From Spirosoma terrae (GTDB lineage: Bacteria > Bacteroidota > Bacteroidia > Cytophagales > Spirosomataceae): a stretch of 64,000 nt of DNA. The notes beneath the pieces were generated by a model. It was not told the origin of the DNA and made no database searches. It was given only the letters and a program-made list of their open reading frames with translations. The number at the start of each line of letters is the position of its first letter. Position 1 is the stretch's first letter. Below, piece after piece: positions 45,172 through 53,509 of this stretch. The stretch spans positions 124,001-188,000 of the forward strand of contig NZ_JAAFZH010000004.1 of NCBI RefSeq assembly GCF_010435915.1, in the 5' to 3' direction. The translations under genes were made by a program, and so were the position numbers.

Positions 45172-45906
45172 CTACTCGTAGTGTTGCATTTTACTTATAC
45201 CATCCTCGATGATACGTACTGTTTTCAAGGTGTCTTTGAGCAATGAAGAAAGTTTCTCCGGGTTCGGTTTCAAGGATTCCGTAACAACCTCTAGCACCGT
45301 ATCATGGAGCTGGATAACGTTTGGCTTCACATTTTGGCGGGCAATAGTGGCCATTTTCTCCAATTCTGTGTTTCGAAGCTCCAGCAAATTCTTCAGTGTT
45401 TCCAGGGCTTTATTCTGCCTTCTCAATTCCAGCAGGTTAACAACTTGTTTAGCCAGGATTTTAAGTGCGTTCAATTGGCTCTGACTAAGTTCTCTGGGCG
45501 ACTTATCAATTACACACAATGAGCCCAATGGATAGCCATCTTTATTCATCAGCGGGGCTCCAGCATAAAAAACAATATAAGGTTCTCCCAGCACTAATGG
45601 ATTTCCGATGAAACGCTCATCCTGCCGGGCATCCGGCACAACCAAGATTTCTGTAGGATCTAGAATGCCATGCGCACAAAATGAATATTCGCGTGGCGTC
45701 TCCCTGTCTGTTATTCCCTGGGTAGATTTAAACCATTGGCGTTTGTCGTCAATAAGACTGATTAGTGAAATAGGAGTCTGGCAAAGTTCGGAAGCAAGTT
45801 GCGTAATTTCGTCATACTCCTGTTCAGGTATAGAATCAAGAATATCATAGCTTTTAAGGGCAACTAACCGATTCGTCTCGTCTGGATGGGGTATAGCGGT
45901 TTTCAT
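45172..45906 (-). CDS. GAF-domain sensory protein
   Basis: The 244-residue protein has an N-terminal GAF domain (residues about 20-165). Typical features are [45 protein letters not shown] and [11 protein letters not shown] helical C-terminal segment, [20 protein letters not shown], is likely a coiled coil. No kinase or output domain is attached, so it probably partners another signalling protein or is an orphan sensor. Such stand-alone GAF proteins often bind a small molecule or heme. Confidence 0.85.
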   Translation of the reverse strand: MKTAIPHPDETNRLVALKSYDILDSIPEQEYDEITQLASELCQTPISLISLIDDKRQWFKSTQGITDRETPREYSFCAHGILDPTEILVVPDARQDERFIGNPLVLGEPYIVFYAGAPLMNKDGYPLGSLCVIDKSPRELSQSQLNALKILAKQVVNLLELRRQNKALETLKNLLELRNTELEKMATIARQNVKPNVIQLHDTVLEVVTESLKPNPEKLSSLLKDTLKTVRIIEDGISKMQHYE

Positions 45907-46161
45907 ATAAGCGTTGTATTGGGCTAAAATTCCACTAGTTACGTATTAAAATAACCATTCTCCTCTATTCTTGTCGGCGCTATAACACCTAGCTTCGGCT
46001 AACTGTTCAGTAAACATAAAAACAAATAATGTTTACTATTGATATAAATAAATTACCCGGTTCGGTTTGCTTATTGATCAGCTAATATAGTTCCCTAGCA
46101 ATATAGCACGCAACAAAAAAGCGTAACGCATTGACCAGCAATACATTACGCTAATTCTATG

Positions 46162-46248
<87 letters not shown>

Positions 46249-46342
46249 AGTTAGGTAAAACAGACTTATACAGATCCTAAAACTACCCACTCTGTCAAGT
46301 GATAACAGTCATAGTTTCTGCCATGTCTGATTTAACCGGGCA

Positions 46343-46350
46343 CAAAAGTA
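46343..46350 (-). promoter_or_regulatory. Possible -7 promoter element for tRNA-Ser
   Basis: TACTTTTG on the minus strand fits TAnnTTTG and lies about 95 bases before the tRNA 5' end. A correctly spaced TTG -33 element is not evident, so the call is weak. Confidence 0.3.
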
Positions 46351-46469
46351 GTAATTTTTAGCAGAAATTTGACTTTACTTTGCGATTTTCGACCCGAAAT
46401 CCATTTTGAGCCTTATAAAGAGCTAAATAGGGTTATATATTTCCTGACAACAAAACCTGGTTACGAATC

Positions 46470-46778
46470 ATGCTGTGGCAGAAAACGAAAAATTACACGA
46501 AGCAAATACTTAAGGAAGCGAATCTCGATCCGGTTCCGTACGCAAAAGATCGACTTAAATCGGAGTTCGCAAAAGCACTCCTCGAACCGCTGCCTGTGGA
46601 ACAAATCGATTTAGGTGATTCAGTGCAGTTCCAGGCCGAAGCGATCGTGTTGTCTTTACCCGAATGGAAAGCAATTAAAGAGCAACTGAATGCTCTCCCA
46701 GCACTAAATGAAACCCAGCAGCGGGAAACGCTCTCCCATATTATTAATTCAGTAGAGAAGCAGCCAGAATACAGGTAA
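46470..46778 (+). CDS. Small hypothetical protein
   Basis: The 102-residue product is charged and helical, with a central segment around LPVEQIDLGDSVQFQAEAIV. It has no signal peptide or membrane segment and no named domain. Its composition resembles true coding sequence. It lies just after the tRNA gene on the other strand and converges on the SGNH hydrolase gene. Confidence 0.6.
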   Translation: MLWQKTKNYTKQILKEANLDPVPYAKDRLKSEFAKALLEPLPVEQIDLGDSVQFQAEAIVLSLPEWKAIKEQLNALPALNETQQRETLSHIINSVEKQPEYR

Positions 46779-46816
46779 CACGCTGAAAGGAAGGGAACCC
46801 AAAGGAATGTGCCGGA

Positions 46817-47473
46817 CTATTCAACTGAAATAATCTTGTGCACTTCCTTTGCTATAGTTGCCGCACCAGCGGCTGTAGGATGGATACCGTCGATAAATTC
46901 CGAGCTTTTTGGCAGCATCAAATCATATAGATCAATAACGGGGGCATTCGCTTCCTTCGCAATTTCGTAAACTAGGGGAATTATTTCCTTTCTTACGACG
47001 GCAGAATCGACATCGAAATTCTTACTAAAGGCAGGAGGAGGAATACAGATAAAAACCTTGGGCGAACTAGATAATGATCGAAACGACTGGATCATCGCCA
47101 TATAATCGCTCTTAAAATCACTCTTATATTGCCAGTTTTGCTTTTTTGAGTCATTGGTTCCGAACTCAATAACTACAACCGTTGGTTTCCATTGAAGAGC
47201 AAACTGATATTTCTCTGCACTCCAATACGGACTATCTCCTTTTTTCAATAAAGTAGTCCCCCCCACTCCATAGTTCAATACCTTATCCCCAGAATCGACC
47301 AGGTTTTGCAATTGATATGGGTACGTTTGCTCCACTGGCAGTACGTATCCGTCTGTTATACTGGTTCCGATACAGGCTATTTTTTCGTATTGCGGAAATA
47401 CATCCTTTGTCCCACACCCCCAGAAAATAATAGGAAAGCAACTAAGAAAAATACCAATTATCCGATAACCCAT
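46817..47473 (-). CDS. SGNH/GDSL-family hydrolase
   Basis: The 218-residue protein has the SGNH hydrolase blocks: CIGTSITDG with Ser38 as nucleophile, NYGVGGTTLL (block II), VIEFGTNDSKK (block III, GxND) and DGIHPTAAGA near the end with the catalytic Asp and His. An N-terminal hydrophobic segment ends in FWGC, so it could be a lipoprotein, though the lipobox is imperfect. Such enzymes deacylate sugars, lipids or peptidoglycan; the substrate is unknown. Confidence 0.88.
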   Translation of the reverse strand: MGYRIIGIFLSCFPIIFWGCGTKDVFPQYEKIACIGTSITDGYVLPVEQTYPYQLQNLVDSGDKVLNYGVGGTTLLKKGDSPYWSAEKYQFALQWKPTVVVIEFGTNDSKKQNWQYKSDFKSDYMAMIQSFRSLSSSPKVFICIPPPAFSKNFDVDSAVVRKEIIPLVYEIAKEANAPVIDLYDLMLPKSSEFIDGIHPTAAGAATIAKEVHKIISVE

Positions 47474-47584
47474 TGCGCTCGTTAAATCTCCCTAGTGATA
47501 ATCAGACAAATATACGAGCCGAATGGCTGGAATACGATCAAGAAGTAATTTCAGTACTCAATTTGAGTTAACGTAGCAGTTGCT

Positions 47585-48787
47585 TCACAGAAATATACCC
47601 GCTACTAAACCACCCAGCACGATGGCAAAAGGCGGAACTTTAGTATAAAGCAACAAACCAATTGTTATCAATACTACAGCGACGGAAGGCCAATGCGGAA
47701 TCATCGGTTGAAAAAGGGCAATCGCTGCCGCTGCGGTTAATCCTGTACTGGCAGCGTTTACGCCATCCAAAGACGCTCTGACAACACGATAGCGCTTCAA
47801 TTGCTCCCAAAAGCGATATACGAAGAAGATAAGGAACGTCCCAGGCAGAAAAATCCCTGCTGTCGACACAAAGCTTCCCCAAAACTGACCAGACAGCCCC
47901 TGATCGCGCATGGATAATGCACCAATATAGGACGCAAAGGCAAACACAGGCCCCGGCAACGCCTGTACAATCCCTAAACCGGATAGAAATTCTTCGCGGC
48001 TCAGATAATGCTTAAACGCCACAAACTCATTATATAGCATGGGGGTGAGTACTTGTCCTCCCCCAAAAACCAGGCTACCGTTTCGGTAAAAATTTTCGAA
48101 CAAACGTACTGGTAATGATTGTGTAACTGCGCCTAGTCCCGCTGCACCTATTAATACGCCCAACCATAGAAAAAAATTAGCCCACTGCACCTGCAGGGGC
48201 TTTTTTTCCATCTTCTCCTGTTTCTCGTACGTCAGGGCTGTAGTTAAGCCTCCGGCAACGATAACAATTGGCGTCATGACGGGCGACCGAAATACATAGG
48301 CAACTAATGCCGCCGTGATAGCCAGAGCCAGACTGACCTGGTTTTTTATTACTTTTTGACCAATGCGGTAGCCAGCAACAATCAGAAAGCCTACCGCCAT
48401 CGGTGGAATAAACCGGGCAAAACGTAACGATAAGTTTTGTTGCTCCAGGTAATACATCCCGATGCCCACTGCCGTCATAATACAAACAGCCGGCAATACC
48501 CAAATTAACAAGGTAACGTACGCCAGATTGGGGCCTCCGATCTTAAAACCAACAGCCGTTATGGTCTGTGTAGACGTAGGACCGGGCAAAATCTGACAAA
48601 GCGCATTCAGTTCGATCAACTCTGACTCTGTCAGGTATCGCCGTTTTTTCACAAATCGCTCATATATCATTGCAAAATGCACCTGTGGCCCACCAAAGGT
48701 GGTCAGCGACAAAATCAATACATCCTTGAGAAAAATAATGTACCGAATTCGTCGAACGGGCTGAACAGGGGTGATATAGGGCAGCAT
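47585..48787 (-). CDS. chrA: Chromate transporter (ChrA, long form)
   Basis: From the ATG at 48787 the product has 400 residues with two CHR domains in tandem (about 1-190 and 200-400), each about six hydrophobic segments. Typical motifs are LTTFGGPQVHFAMIYERFV, CQILPGPTSTQ in the first domain and FGGGQVLTPMLYNEFV, GIVQALPGPVFAF in the second. Long-form ChrA exports chromate driven by the proton gradient. A TTG at 48802 lies upstream in frame; the ATG gives a normal start. No regulator is adjacent. Confidence 0.9.
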   Translation of the reverse strand: MLPYITPVQPVRRIRYIIFLKDVLILSLTTFGGPQVHFAMIYERFVKKRRYLTESELIELNALCQILPGPTSTQTITAVGFKIGGPNLAYVTLLIWVLPAVCIMTAVGIGMYYLEQQNLSLRFARFIPPMAVGFLIVAGYRIGQKVIKNQVSLALAITAALVAYVFRSPVMTPIVIVAGGLTTALTYEKQEKMEKKPLQVQWANFFLWLGVLIGAAGLGAVTQSLPVRLFENFYRNGSLVFGGGQVLTPMLYNEFVAFKHYLSREEFLSGLGIVQALPGPVFAFASYIGALSMRDQGLSGQFWGSFVSTAGIFLPGTFLIFFVYRFWEQLKRYRVVRASLDGVNAASTGLTAAAAIALFQPMIPHWPSVAVVLITIGLLLYTKVPPFAIVLGGLVAGIFL

Positions 48788-48862
48788 AGCTACATACGAC
48801 AACGATCAGAAAACACCTGAACGTAGCAACTCATTAATCAATGCGTTAGAACAAACTTGCGA

Positions 48863-49822
48863 CTAAGCTTTTTTCAAACCTAGTTCAATCAATCGTTCAT
48901 TCAGAAATTCGCCCGCTGTCATATCTTCATACAACTTAGGGTGTTTCTCATCGATGCAGCTATTAAGACTGGTCAGGTCCATATCTGCTCTGGGGTGCAT
49001 GAAAAAAGGAATCGAATATCGGGATTGATTCATTTTCTCACGGGGCGGATTAACTACCTGATGGATCGTCGATTTTAGCTTGTGATTGGTCAACCGATCA
49101 AGCATGTCGCCTACGTTCACCACAATTTGATCCGGAAGGGCCGTAATACCAATCCATTTCCCATCACGACGTAATACTTCCAGCCCATCGGCCGACGCGC
49201 CCATTAACAACGTAATGAGGTTGATATCGCCGTGTGCAGCCGCCCGTACGGCACCTTCCGGCGTTTTCTCCGGATCAAGAGGGAAATAATGGAGTGCCCG
49301 CAAAATGCTGTCTCCATTTTTAACCTTATCATCAAAATAGGTTTCGGGTAAGTCCAGATAAAGAGCAATGGCTCTTAACAATTGTTTACCCGTATTCTCT
49401 AATGTTATATAGGCATCTAACGTTGCTTCGCTGAACTCTGGGTATTCGTCGGGCAATACGTTTGCCGGCATAGTCCCTTCTGGCTCTGGCTGACCGATAT
49501 GATAAAACTCTTTCAGATCGGCAACTTTAAACCCTTTGGCCGTTTCTTTTCCTTTACCAACGTAACCTCGCTGACCATTTAAGTCCTGACGCTCATATTT
49601 CTTTTTTATTTCATCAGGAGCAGAAAAGAAGGTTTGAGCCGATTCATAAAGTCGTTTGGTTAATTCATCCGTAAGACCATGATTACGAATAGCTACAAAG
49701 CCAATCTGATTAAATGCCTGACCTAAATCCTGCACAAATTGAGCTTTACGATCAGGATCGCCTGACGTAAAATCAGCTAAATCGAGTGAGGGAATTTGGT
49801 CGTATAAATCTTGTGATGACAT
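48863..49822 (-). CDS. 2-oxoglutarate/Fe(II) oxygenase, isopenicillin N synthase family
   Basis: From the ATG at 49822 the product has 319 residues. The DIOX_N domain (IPSLDLADFTSGDPDRK) is followed by the 2OG-Fe(II) core with metal ligands in AAHGDINLITL (His, Asp) and STIHQVVNP (His), and the 2-oxoglutarate site in RYSIPFFMHP. It should be a cytoplasmic oxygenase; the substrate could be an amino acid, a lipid or a plant-like small molecule. The frame is open to 49912, but those residues do not resemble the family start. Confidence 0.87.
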   Translation of the reverse strand: MSSQDLYDQIPSLDLADFTSGDPDRKAQFVQDLGQAFNQIGFVAIRNHGLTDELTKRLYESAQTFFSAPDEIKKKYERQDLNGQRGYVGKGKETAKGFKVADLKEFYHIGQPEPEGTMPANVLPDEYPEFSEATLDAYITLENTGKQLLRAIALYLDLPETYFDDKVKNGDSILRALHYFPLDPEKTPEGAVRAAAHGDINLITLLMGASADGLEVLRRDGKWIGITALPDQIVVNVGDMLDRLTNHKLKSTIHQVVNPPREKMNQSRYSIPFFMHPRADMDLTSLNSCIDEKHPKLYEDMTAGEFLNERLIELGLKKA

Positions 49823-49981
49823 ACGATGACGTGTTTCCGCAAAAATACAAAAGTTTACCAAATCTGTCCAGTAACCGCTTGTTAGCCCAAAGTAGCCGTA
49901 GAAACTGGGCAATAAAAATGGCTAGTGGTTTGCCTTAATACGTAGTAAAAAGACAAACCACTAACCGAATCGCAGTAGGAA

Positions 49982-50686
49982 TTAGCTCGCGAAATTCTTT
50001 CCGATTTTGTTCCAGTCAAATACGTTCCAGACAGCTGTTACGTACTCGGGACGACGGTTTTGATATTTTAGGTAATACGCATGCTCCCAAACATCGAGGC
50101 CCAGGATTGGCGTACCTTTTTTCTCGGCCAGCGCCATTAACGGGTTATCCTGGTTCGGTGTCGATGTGATCTCGATGTCATTGCCATTTTTAATCAACCA
50201 TACCCAGCCCGAGCCAAAACGCCCTGCTGCAGCCTTGGCGAACTCGGCTTTAAAATTATCGAACGAACCGAATTTCTTAGTAATTGCATCGGCCAGCGCT
50301 CCTTTTGGTGCGCCACCCGCTTTAGGCCCAAGAATATTCCAGAAGAAGGTATGATTCCAGTGACCACCCGCATTGTTACGTACCGCAGCTGGCGTACTGG
50401 CACTGATGCCTTTCACTAAATCGGCCAGCGTACCATTGTTGTACTTAGCCATATCGGTACCCGCTACTGCTTTGTTCAGATTGTCTACGTATGCTTTATG
50501 GTGTTTACCGTGGTGAATCTCCATCGTTTCTTTATCAATGTGAGGTTCCAGAGCGGCCGCATCGAAAGGCAGTGGATCTAGCTTGAATGGTCCTTCGGCC
50601 TGTGCGGGAGTAAGTCCAAATGAGCGGAAAGCGATTAAACCGGCCGAGGCCCCGAAGGCCAATTTCAAAAACTCAGAACGATTCAT
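49982..50686 (-). CDS. Exported Fe/Mn superoxide dismutase
   Basis: The 234-residue protein has a full Fe/Mn superoxide dismutase domain: MEIHHGKHHKAYVDNLNKAV, GGHWNHTFFWNILGP, and LGLDVWEHAYYLKYQNRRPE with the four metal ligands (two His early, Asp and His late). It converts superoxide to oxygen and peroxide. Unlike cytoplasmic SODs it has a 30-residue extension, MNRSEFLKLAFGASAGLIAF plus TPAQAEG, a signal with a Tat-like RSEFLK (the second Arg is Ser) and an AQA cleavage motif. So it should act in the periplasm. Confidence 0.92.
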   Translation of the reverse strand: MNRSEFLKLAFGASAGLIAFRSFGLTPAQAEGPFKLDPLPFDAAALEPHIDKETMEIHHGKHHKAYVDNLNKAVAGTDMAKYNNGTLADLVKGISASTPAAVRNNAGGHWNHTFFWNILGPKAGGAPKGALADAITKKFGSFDNFKAEFAKAAAGRFGSGWVWLIKNGNDIEITSTPNQDNPLMALAEKKGTPILGLDVWEHAYYLKYQNRRPEYVTAVWNVFDWNKIGKNFAS

Positions 50687-50887
50687 GCGAATGTTGGTTT
50701 GTAGAGATATTTATAACGTTTTGCAATACAACCCGCTACAATGACGGATGTTCAGGCGAACCTAAGGCTATAAACGCAAAGAATAAAATATTTCACCTAA
50801 AATCTGGCTTCTAGGGTTTTACTAATGAAAAAACTGTACTGAATTAGAGCGTGCTACGTCTGCTTTCCCTCATCAATCTCACAAAAA

Positions 50888-50908
50888 AAGCACCGACTAG
50901 CGGTGCTT
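50888..50908 (-). terminator. Terminator after recR
   Basis: An 8-bp stem (AAGCACCG / CGGTGCTT) with a 5-base loop lies just past the recR stop on the minus strand and is followed there by seven T residues. Confidence 0.85.
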
Positions 50909-50913
50909 CTATA

Positions 50914-51525
50914 TTAGTCATAAGCGATTCGGCTTAAAATACTACGTCCGAGCGTTACCTCATCGGCGTATTCAAGATCGCCCCCAATCGGAATGCCCCG
51001 CGCTATGGTCGAAATTTTAAGATTAAAAGGCTTCAACTTTTTTTGCAGATAGAAGGCGGTTGTATCTCCTTCCATAGTTGGACTGATGGCCAGGATGATT
51101 TCTCGTACCTGCTCTCCTTCAGCACCCCGAAGACGAGCAATAAGAGAGTCTATCTGTAAATCACTCGGGCCAATACCCTCAACGGGAGAAATAATACCAC
51201 CTAAAACATGATAGAGTCCTTTATATTGGGCGGTATTCTCAATGGCCAGTACATCGCGCGTGTCTTCCACTACACAGATTAGCGACTGATCCCGTTTATT
51301 GCTGGAACAGATCGAACAAATATCATGATCCGACAGGTTGTGGCATTTCTGGCAGTATTTAACCTGAGTGCGCATTGTCTTCAGGCTATGTGCCAGCGAT
51401 TCAGTCTGTTCTTCGTCGCGCTTCAACAGATGTAAAACCAGTCGCAGGGCTGTTTTCTTTCCAATTCCCGGCAGTTTCGACACCTCGTTGACAGCGTCTT
51501 CTATAAGTTTGGATGGATACTCCAA
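50914..51525 (-). CDS. recR: Recombination mediator RecR
   Basis: The 203-residue protein is RecR, which with RecF and RecO loads RecA at gaps. It has the helix-hairpin-helix start (VSKLPGIGKKTALRLVLHLL, residues 15-34), a four-Cys zinc finger at residues 58, 61, 70 and 73 (CQKC and CSIC), and a Toprim domain (SLICVVEDTRDVLAIE). The start codon is TTG at 51525. A terminator follows. No recF or recO gene is adjacent. Confidence 0.95.
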   Translation of the reverse strand: MEYPSKLIEDAVNEVSKLPGIGKKTALRLVLHLLKRDEEQTESLAHSLKTMRTQVKYCQKCHNLSDHDICSICSSNKRDQSLICVVEDTRDVLAIENTAQYKGLYHVLGGIISPVEGIGPSDLQIDSLIARLRGAEGEQVREIILAISPTMEGDTTAFYLQKKLKPFNLKISTIARGIPIGGDLEYADEVTLGRSILSRIAYD

Positions 51526-51539
51526 GTTCGTTGAAAGAT

Positions 51540-51618
51540 AGAATGACCGAATGATTGACTTATTGAATGTCTAAATAGGCTTTTTCTGTTATTCAGTCAT
51601 TCTAGCATTCAATCATTC
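51540..51618. repeat. Cluster of inverted GAATGA-type repeats between clpS and recR
   Basis: Copies of GAATG(A/T) occur on one side (51540-51570) and their complements on the other (51596-51618), including GAATGATTGA at 51549-51558 and TCAATCATTC at 51609-51618. The arms pair imperfectly. It may be a terminator for clpS or a degenerate repeat. Confidence 0.4.
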
Positions 51619-51622
51619 AAAA

Positions 51623-51913
51623 TTAATTCAGTACTTCGGCAGATATACCCCGGCGGCAGATTTCATTACGCAATGGAACAAGCTCTTCCCACGATCCATT
51701 CTTAACAGTACATTTCCCCTTATAATGGATTAGTAAGGTACATTGCTCAGCCTGCTCGGGCGTGTGTTTACATACATCAATCAACGTATCAATGACGTGA
51801 TCGAACGTATTAACATCGTCATTGAAGACTACGAGGTTGTGGACGTCGGTTTCAACGACTTCATCAAGTACATCTACCGAGGTTGACCAGTCGATTTCTT
51901 CAAAAGGTTGCAT
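51623..51913 (-). CDS. clpS: ClpS adaptor protein
   Basis: The 96-residue protein matches ClpS, the N-end-rule adaptor that delivers substrates to ClpAP. The conserved VVFNDDVNTFDHVIDTL segment at residues about 29-45 includes the Asn-Asp pair contacting the substrate N-terminus, and the end shows EICRRGISAEV. It is divergent from the sodium symporter gene, and the two starts lie about 110 bases apart. Confidence 0.93.
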   Translation of the reverse strand: MQPFEEIDWSTSVDVLDEVVETDVHNLVVFNDDVNTFDHVIDTLIDVCKHTPEQAEQCTLLIHYKGKCTVKNGSWEELVPLRNEICRRGISAEVLN

Positions 51914-52026
51914 GGGAGCTAAAATGGTATTTATTTAGCAAATTTACGATAAAATGGCCTCTTTTAAAAGCCATTGGCTTGCTTTTAGAGAACCCCATTT
52001 TTGCCCAAAAAGTTGCCTCATTCCGC

Positions 52027-53490
52027 ATGAATACTACCGTTGCGCTGGTCATTCTGATTGCTTATTTTGGGATGTTGATTGCCGTCTCTTTTTACACCGC
52101 CAGAGGGGCCGACACGAATACGTTTTTTACCGCTAACCGACAGTCGCCCTGGTGGTTAGTTGCCTTTGGCATGATCGGCACATCGCTCTCGGGCGTAACC
52201 TTTATTTCGGTGCCGGGTGCTGTCGGGAAAATTGGTTTTTCGTACTTTCAGGTAGTTCTGGGTTATATCGTCGGCTACTTCGTTATTGGCTCGGTTCTGA
52301 TGCCACTCTATTACCGGTTAAATCTGATTTCCATTTACGGGTATCTGGAAAAACGATTCGGTTTCTGGTCCTATAAAGCTGGTGCCGGTTTTTTTCTGCT
52401 ATCCCGCACAGTTGGATCGGCGGTCAGGCTTTATGTAGCCGCTGGCGTTCTACAAATTGCTCTTTTTGAGCCGCTTGGTGTTCCTTTCGAGATCTCGGTG
52501 TTGATCACCATTGGCCTTATCTGGATTTACACATTTAAAGGGGGCGTTAAAACCATCATCGTCACCGACACGCTCCAAACCTTATTTCTGATTACAGCCG
52601 TTATTCTAACCATCATTCTGATTGCTAAGGAATTGAATCTGTCATTTAGTGATATGGTAAAAACCATCGATAATAGCCCTATGTCGCAGATTTTCTTCTG
52701 GGAAGGAAACGATGCCAAGAATTTCTTCAAGCAGTTTATTTCCGGCGCTTTCATCGCTATTGTTATGACGGGGCTGGATCAGGATTTAATGCAGAAGAAT
52801 CTGACCTGTAAGAATATCGGCGAAGCCCAGAAAAATATGTTCTGGTTCACCTGTACACTGGTTATTGTCAACTTTCTGTTTCTCAGTCTGGGCGTTCTGC
52901 TCTATCAGTTTGCGCAAAAAGAAGGTATTGCGATTCCGGCCCGTACCGACGATCTGTATCCAATGCTGGCGTTAAACCACCTGGGTTTGGTGGTCGGTAT
53001 TACGTTCCTACTGGGTATTACGGCGGCTACGTATGCCAGTGCCGACTCTGCCTTGACCGCGTTAACTACCTCTTTTTGTATCGATTTTATGAACGTAGAG
53101 AAACGCCCCGAAGCCGAGCGATCACGTATCAAGCACATTGTTCACATTGGCTTTTCACTACTTTTCTACGTTGTAATTATCATTTTTAGACAACTGAATA
53201 GTAAAGAAGTAATTACGGCCGTATTCGATATTGCCGGTTATACCTATGGTCCATTATTAGGGTTGTATGCCTTTGGTATTTTCAACAAACGTCCAGTTGC
53301 GGATCGGGTGGTACCGTTCATTTGTATTGCTTCGCCCATTTTAACGTATATTGTTAGTGAGCATTCAGTAGCCTGGTTTAACGGTTATCAGTTCGGCTTT
53401 GAGCGATTGCTACTCAACGGCTTGTTTACATTTGTAGGGCTCTGGGTTATATCGAAGCCCGTAAAAGAAGAAGAACCTGTTACGGTATAA
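52027..53490 (+). CDS. Sodium:solute symporter (SSS family)
   Basis: From the ATG at 52027 the product has 487 residues with about 13 membrane helices. Typical SSS segments are SFYTARGADTNTFFTANRQS, FGMIGTSLSGVTFISVPGAV, YGYLEKRFGF, GGVKTIIVTDTLQTLFL and SADSALTALTTSF. It should import a solute with sodium; the substrate is unknown. The frame stays open to an ATG at 51883, but that would run into the clpS 5' region and adds 48 residues the family does not have. Confidence 0.9.
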   Translation: MNTTVALVILIAYFGMLIAVSFYTARGADTNTFFTANRQSPWWLVAFGMIGTSLSGVTFISVPGAVGKIGFSYFQVVLGYIVGYFVIGSVLMPLYYRLNLISIYGYLEKRFGFWSYKAGAGFFLLSRTVGSAVRLYVAAGVLQIALFEPLGVPFEISVLITIGLIWIYTFKGGVKTIIVTDTLQTLFLITAVILTIILIAKELNLSFSDMVKTIDNSPMSQIFFWEGNDAKNFFKQFISGAFIAIVMTGLDQDLMQKNLTCKNIGEAQKNMFWFTCTLVIVNFLFLSLGVLLYQFAQKEGIAIPARTDDLYPMLALNHLGLVVGITFLLGITAATYASADSALTALTTSFCIDFMNVEKRPEAERSRIKHIVHIGFSLLFYVVIIIFRQLNSKEVITAVFDIAGYTYGPLLGLYAFGIFNKRPVADRVVPFICIASPILTYIVSEHSVAWFNGYQFGFERLLLNGLFTFVGLWVISKPVKEEEPVTV

Positions 53491-53509
53491 TGAACTCCTT
53501 TTCTCCGTT

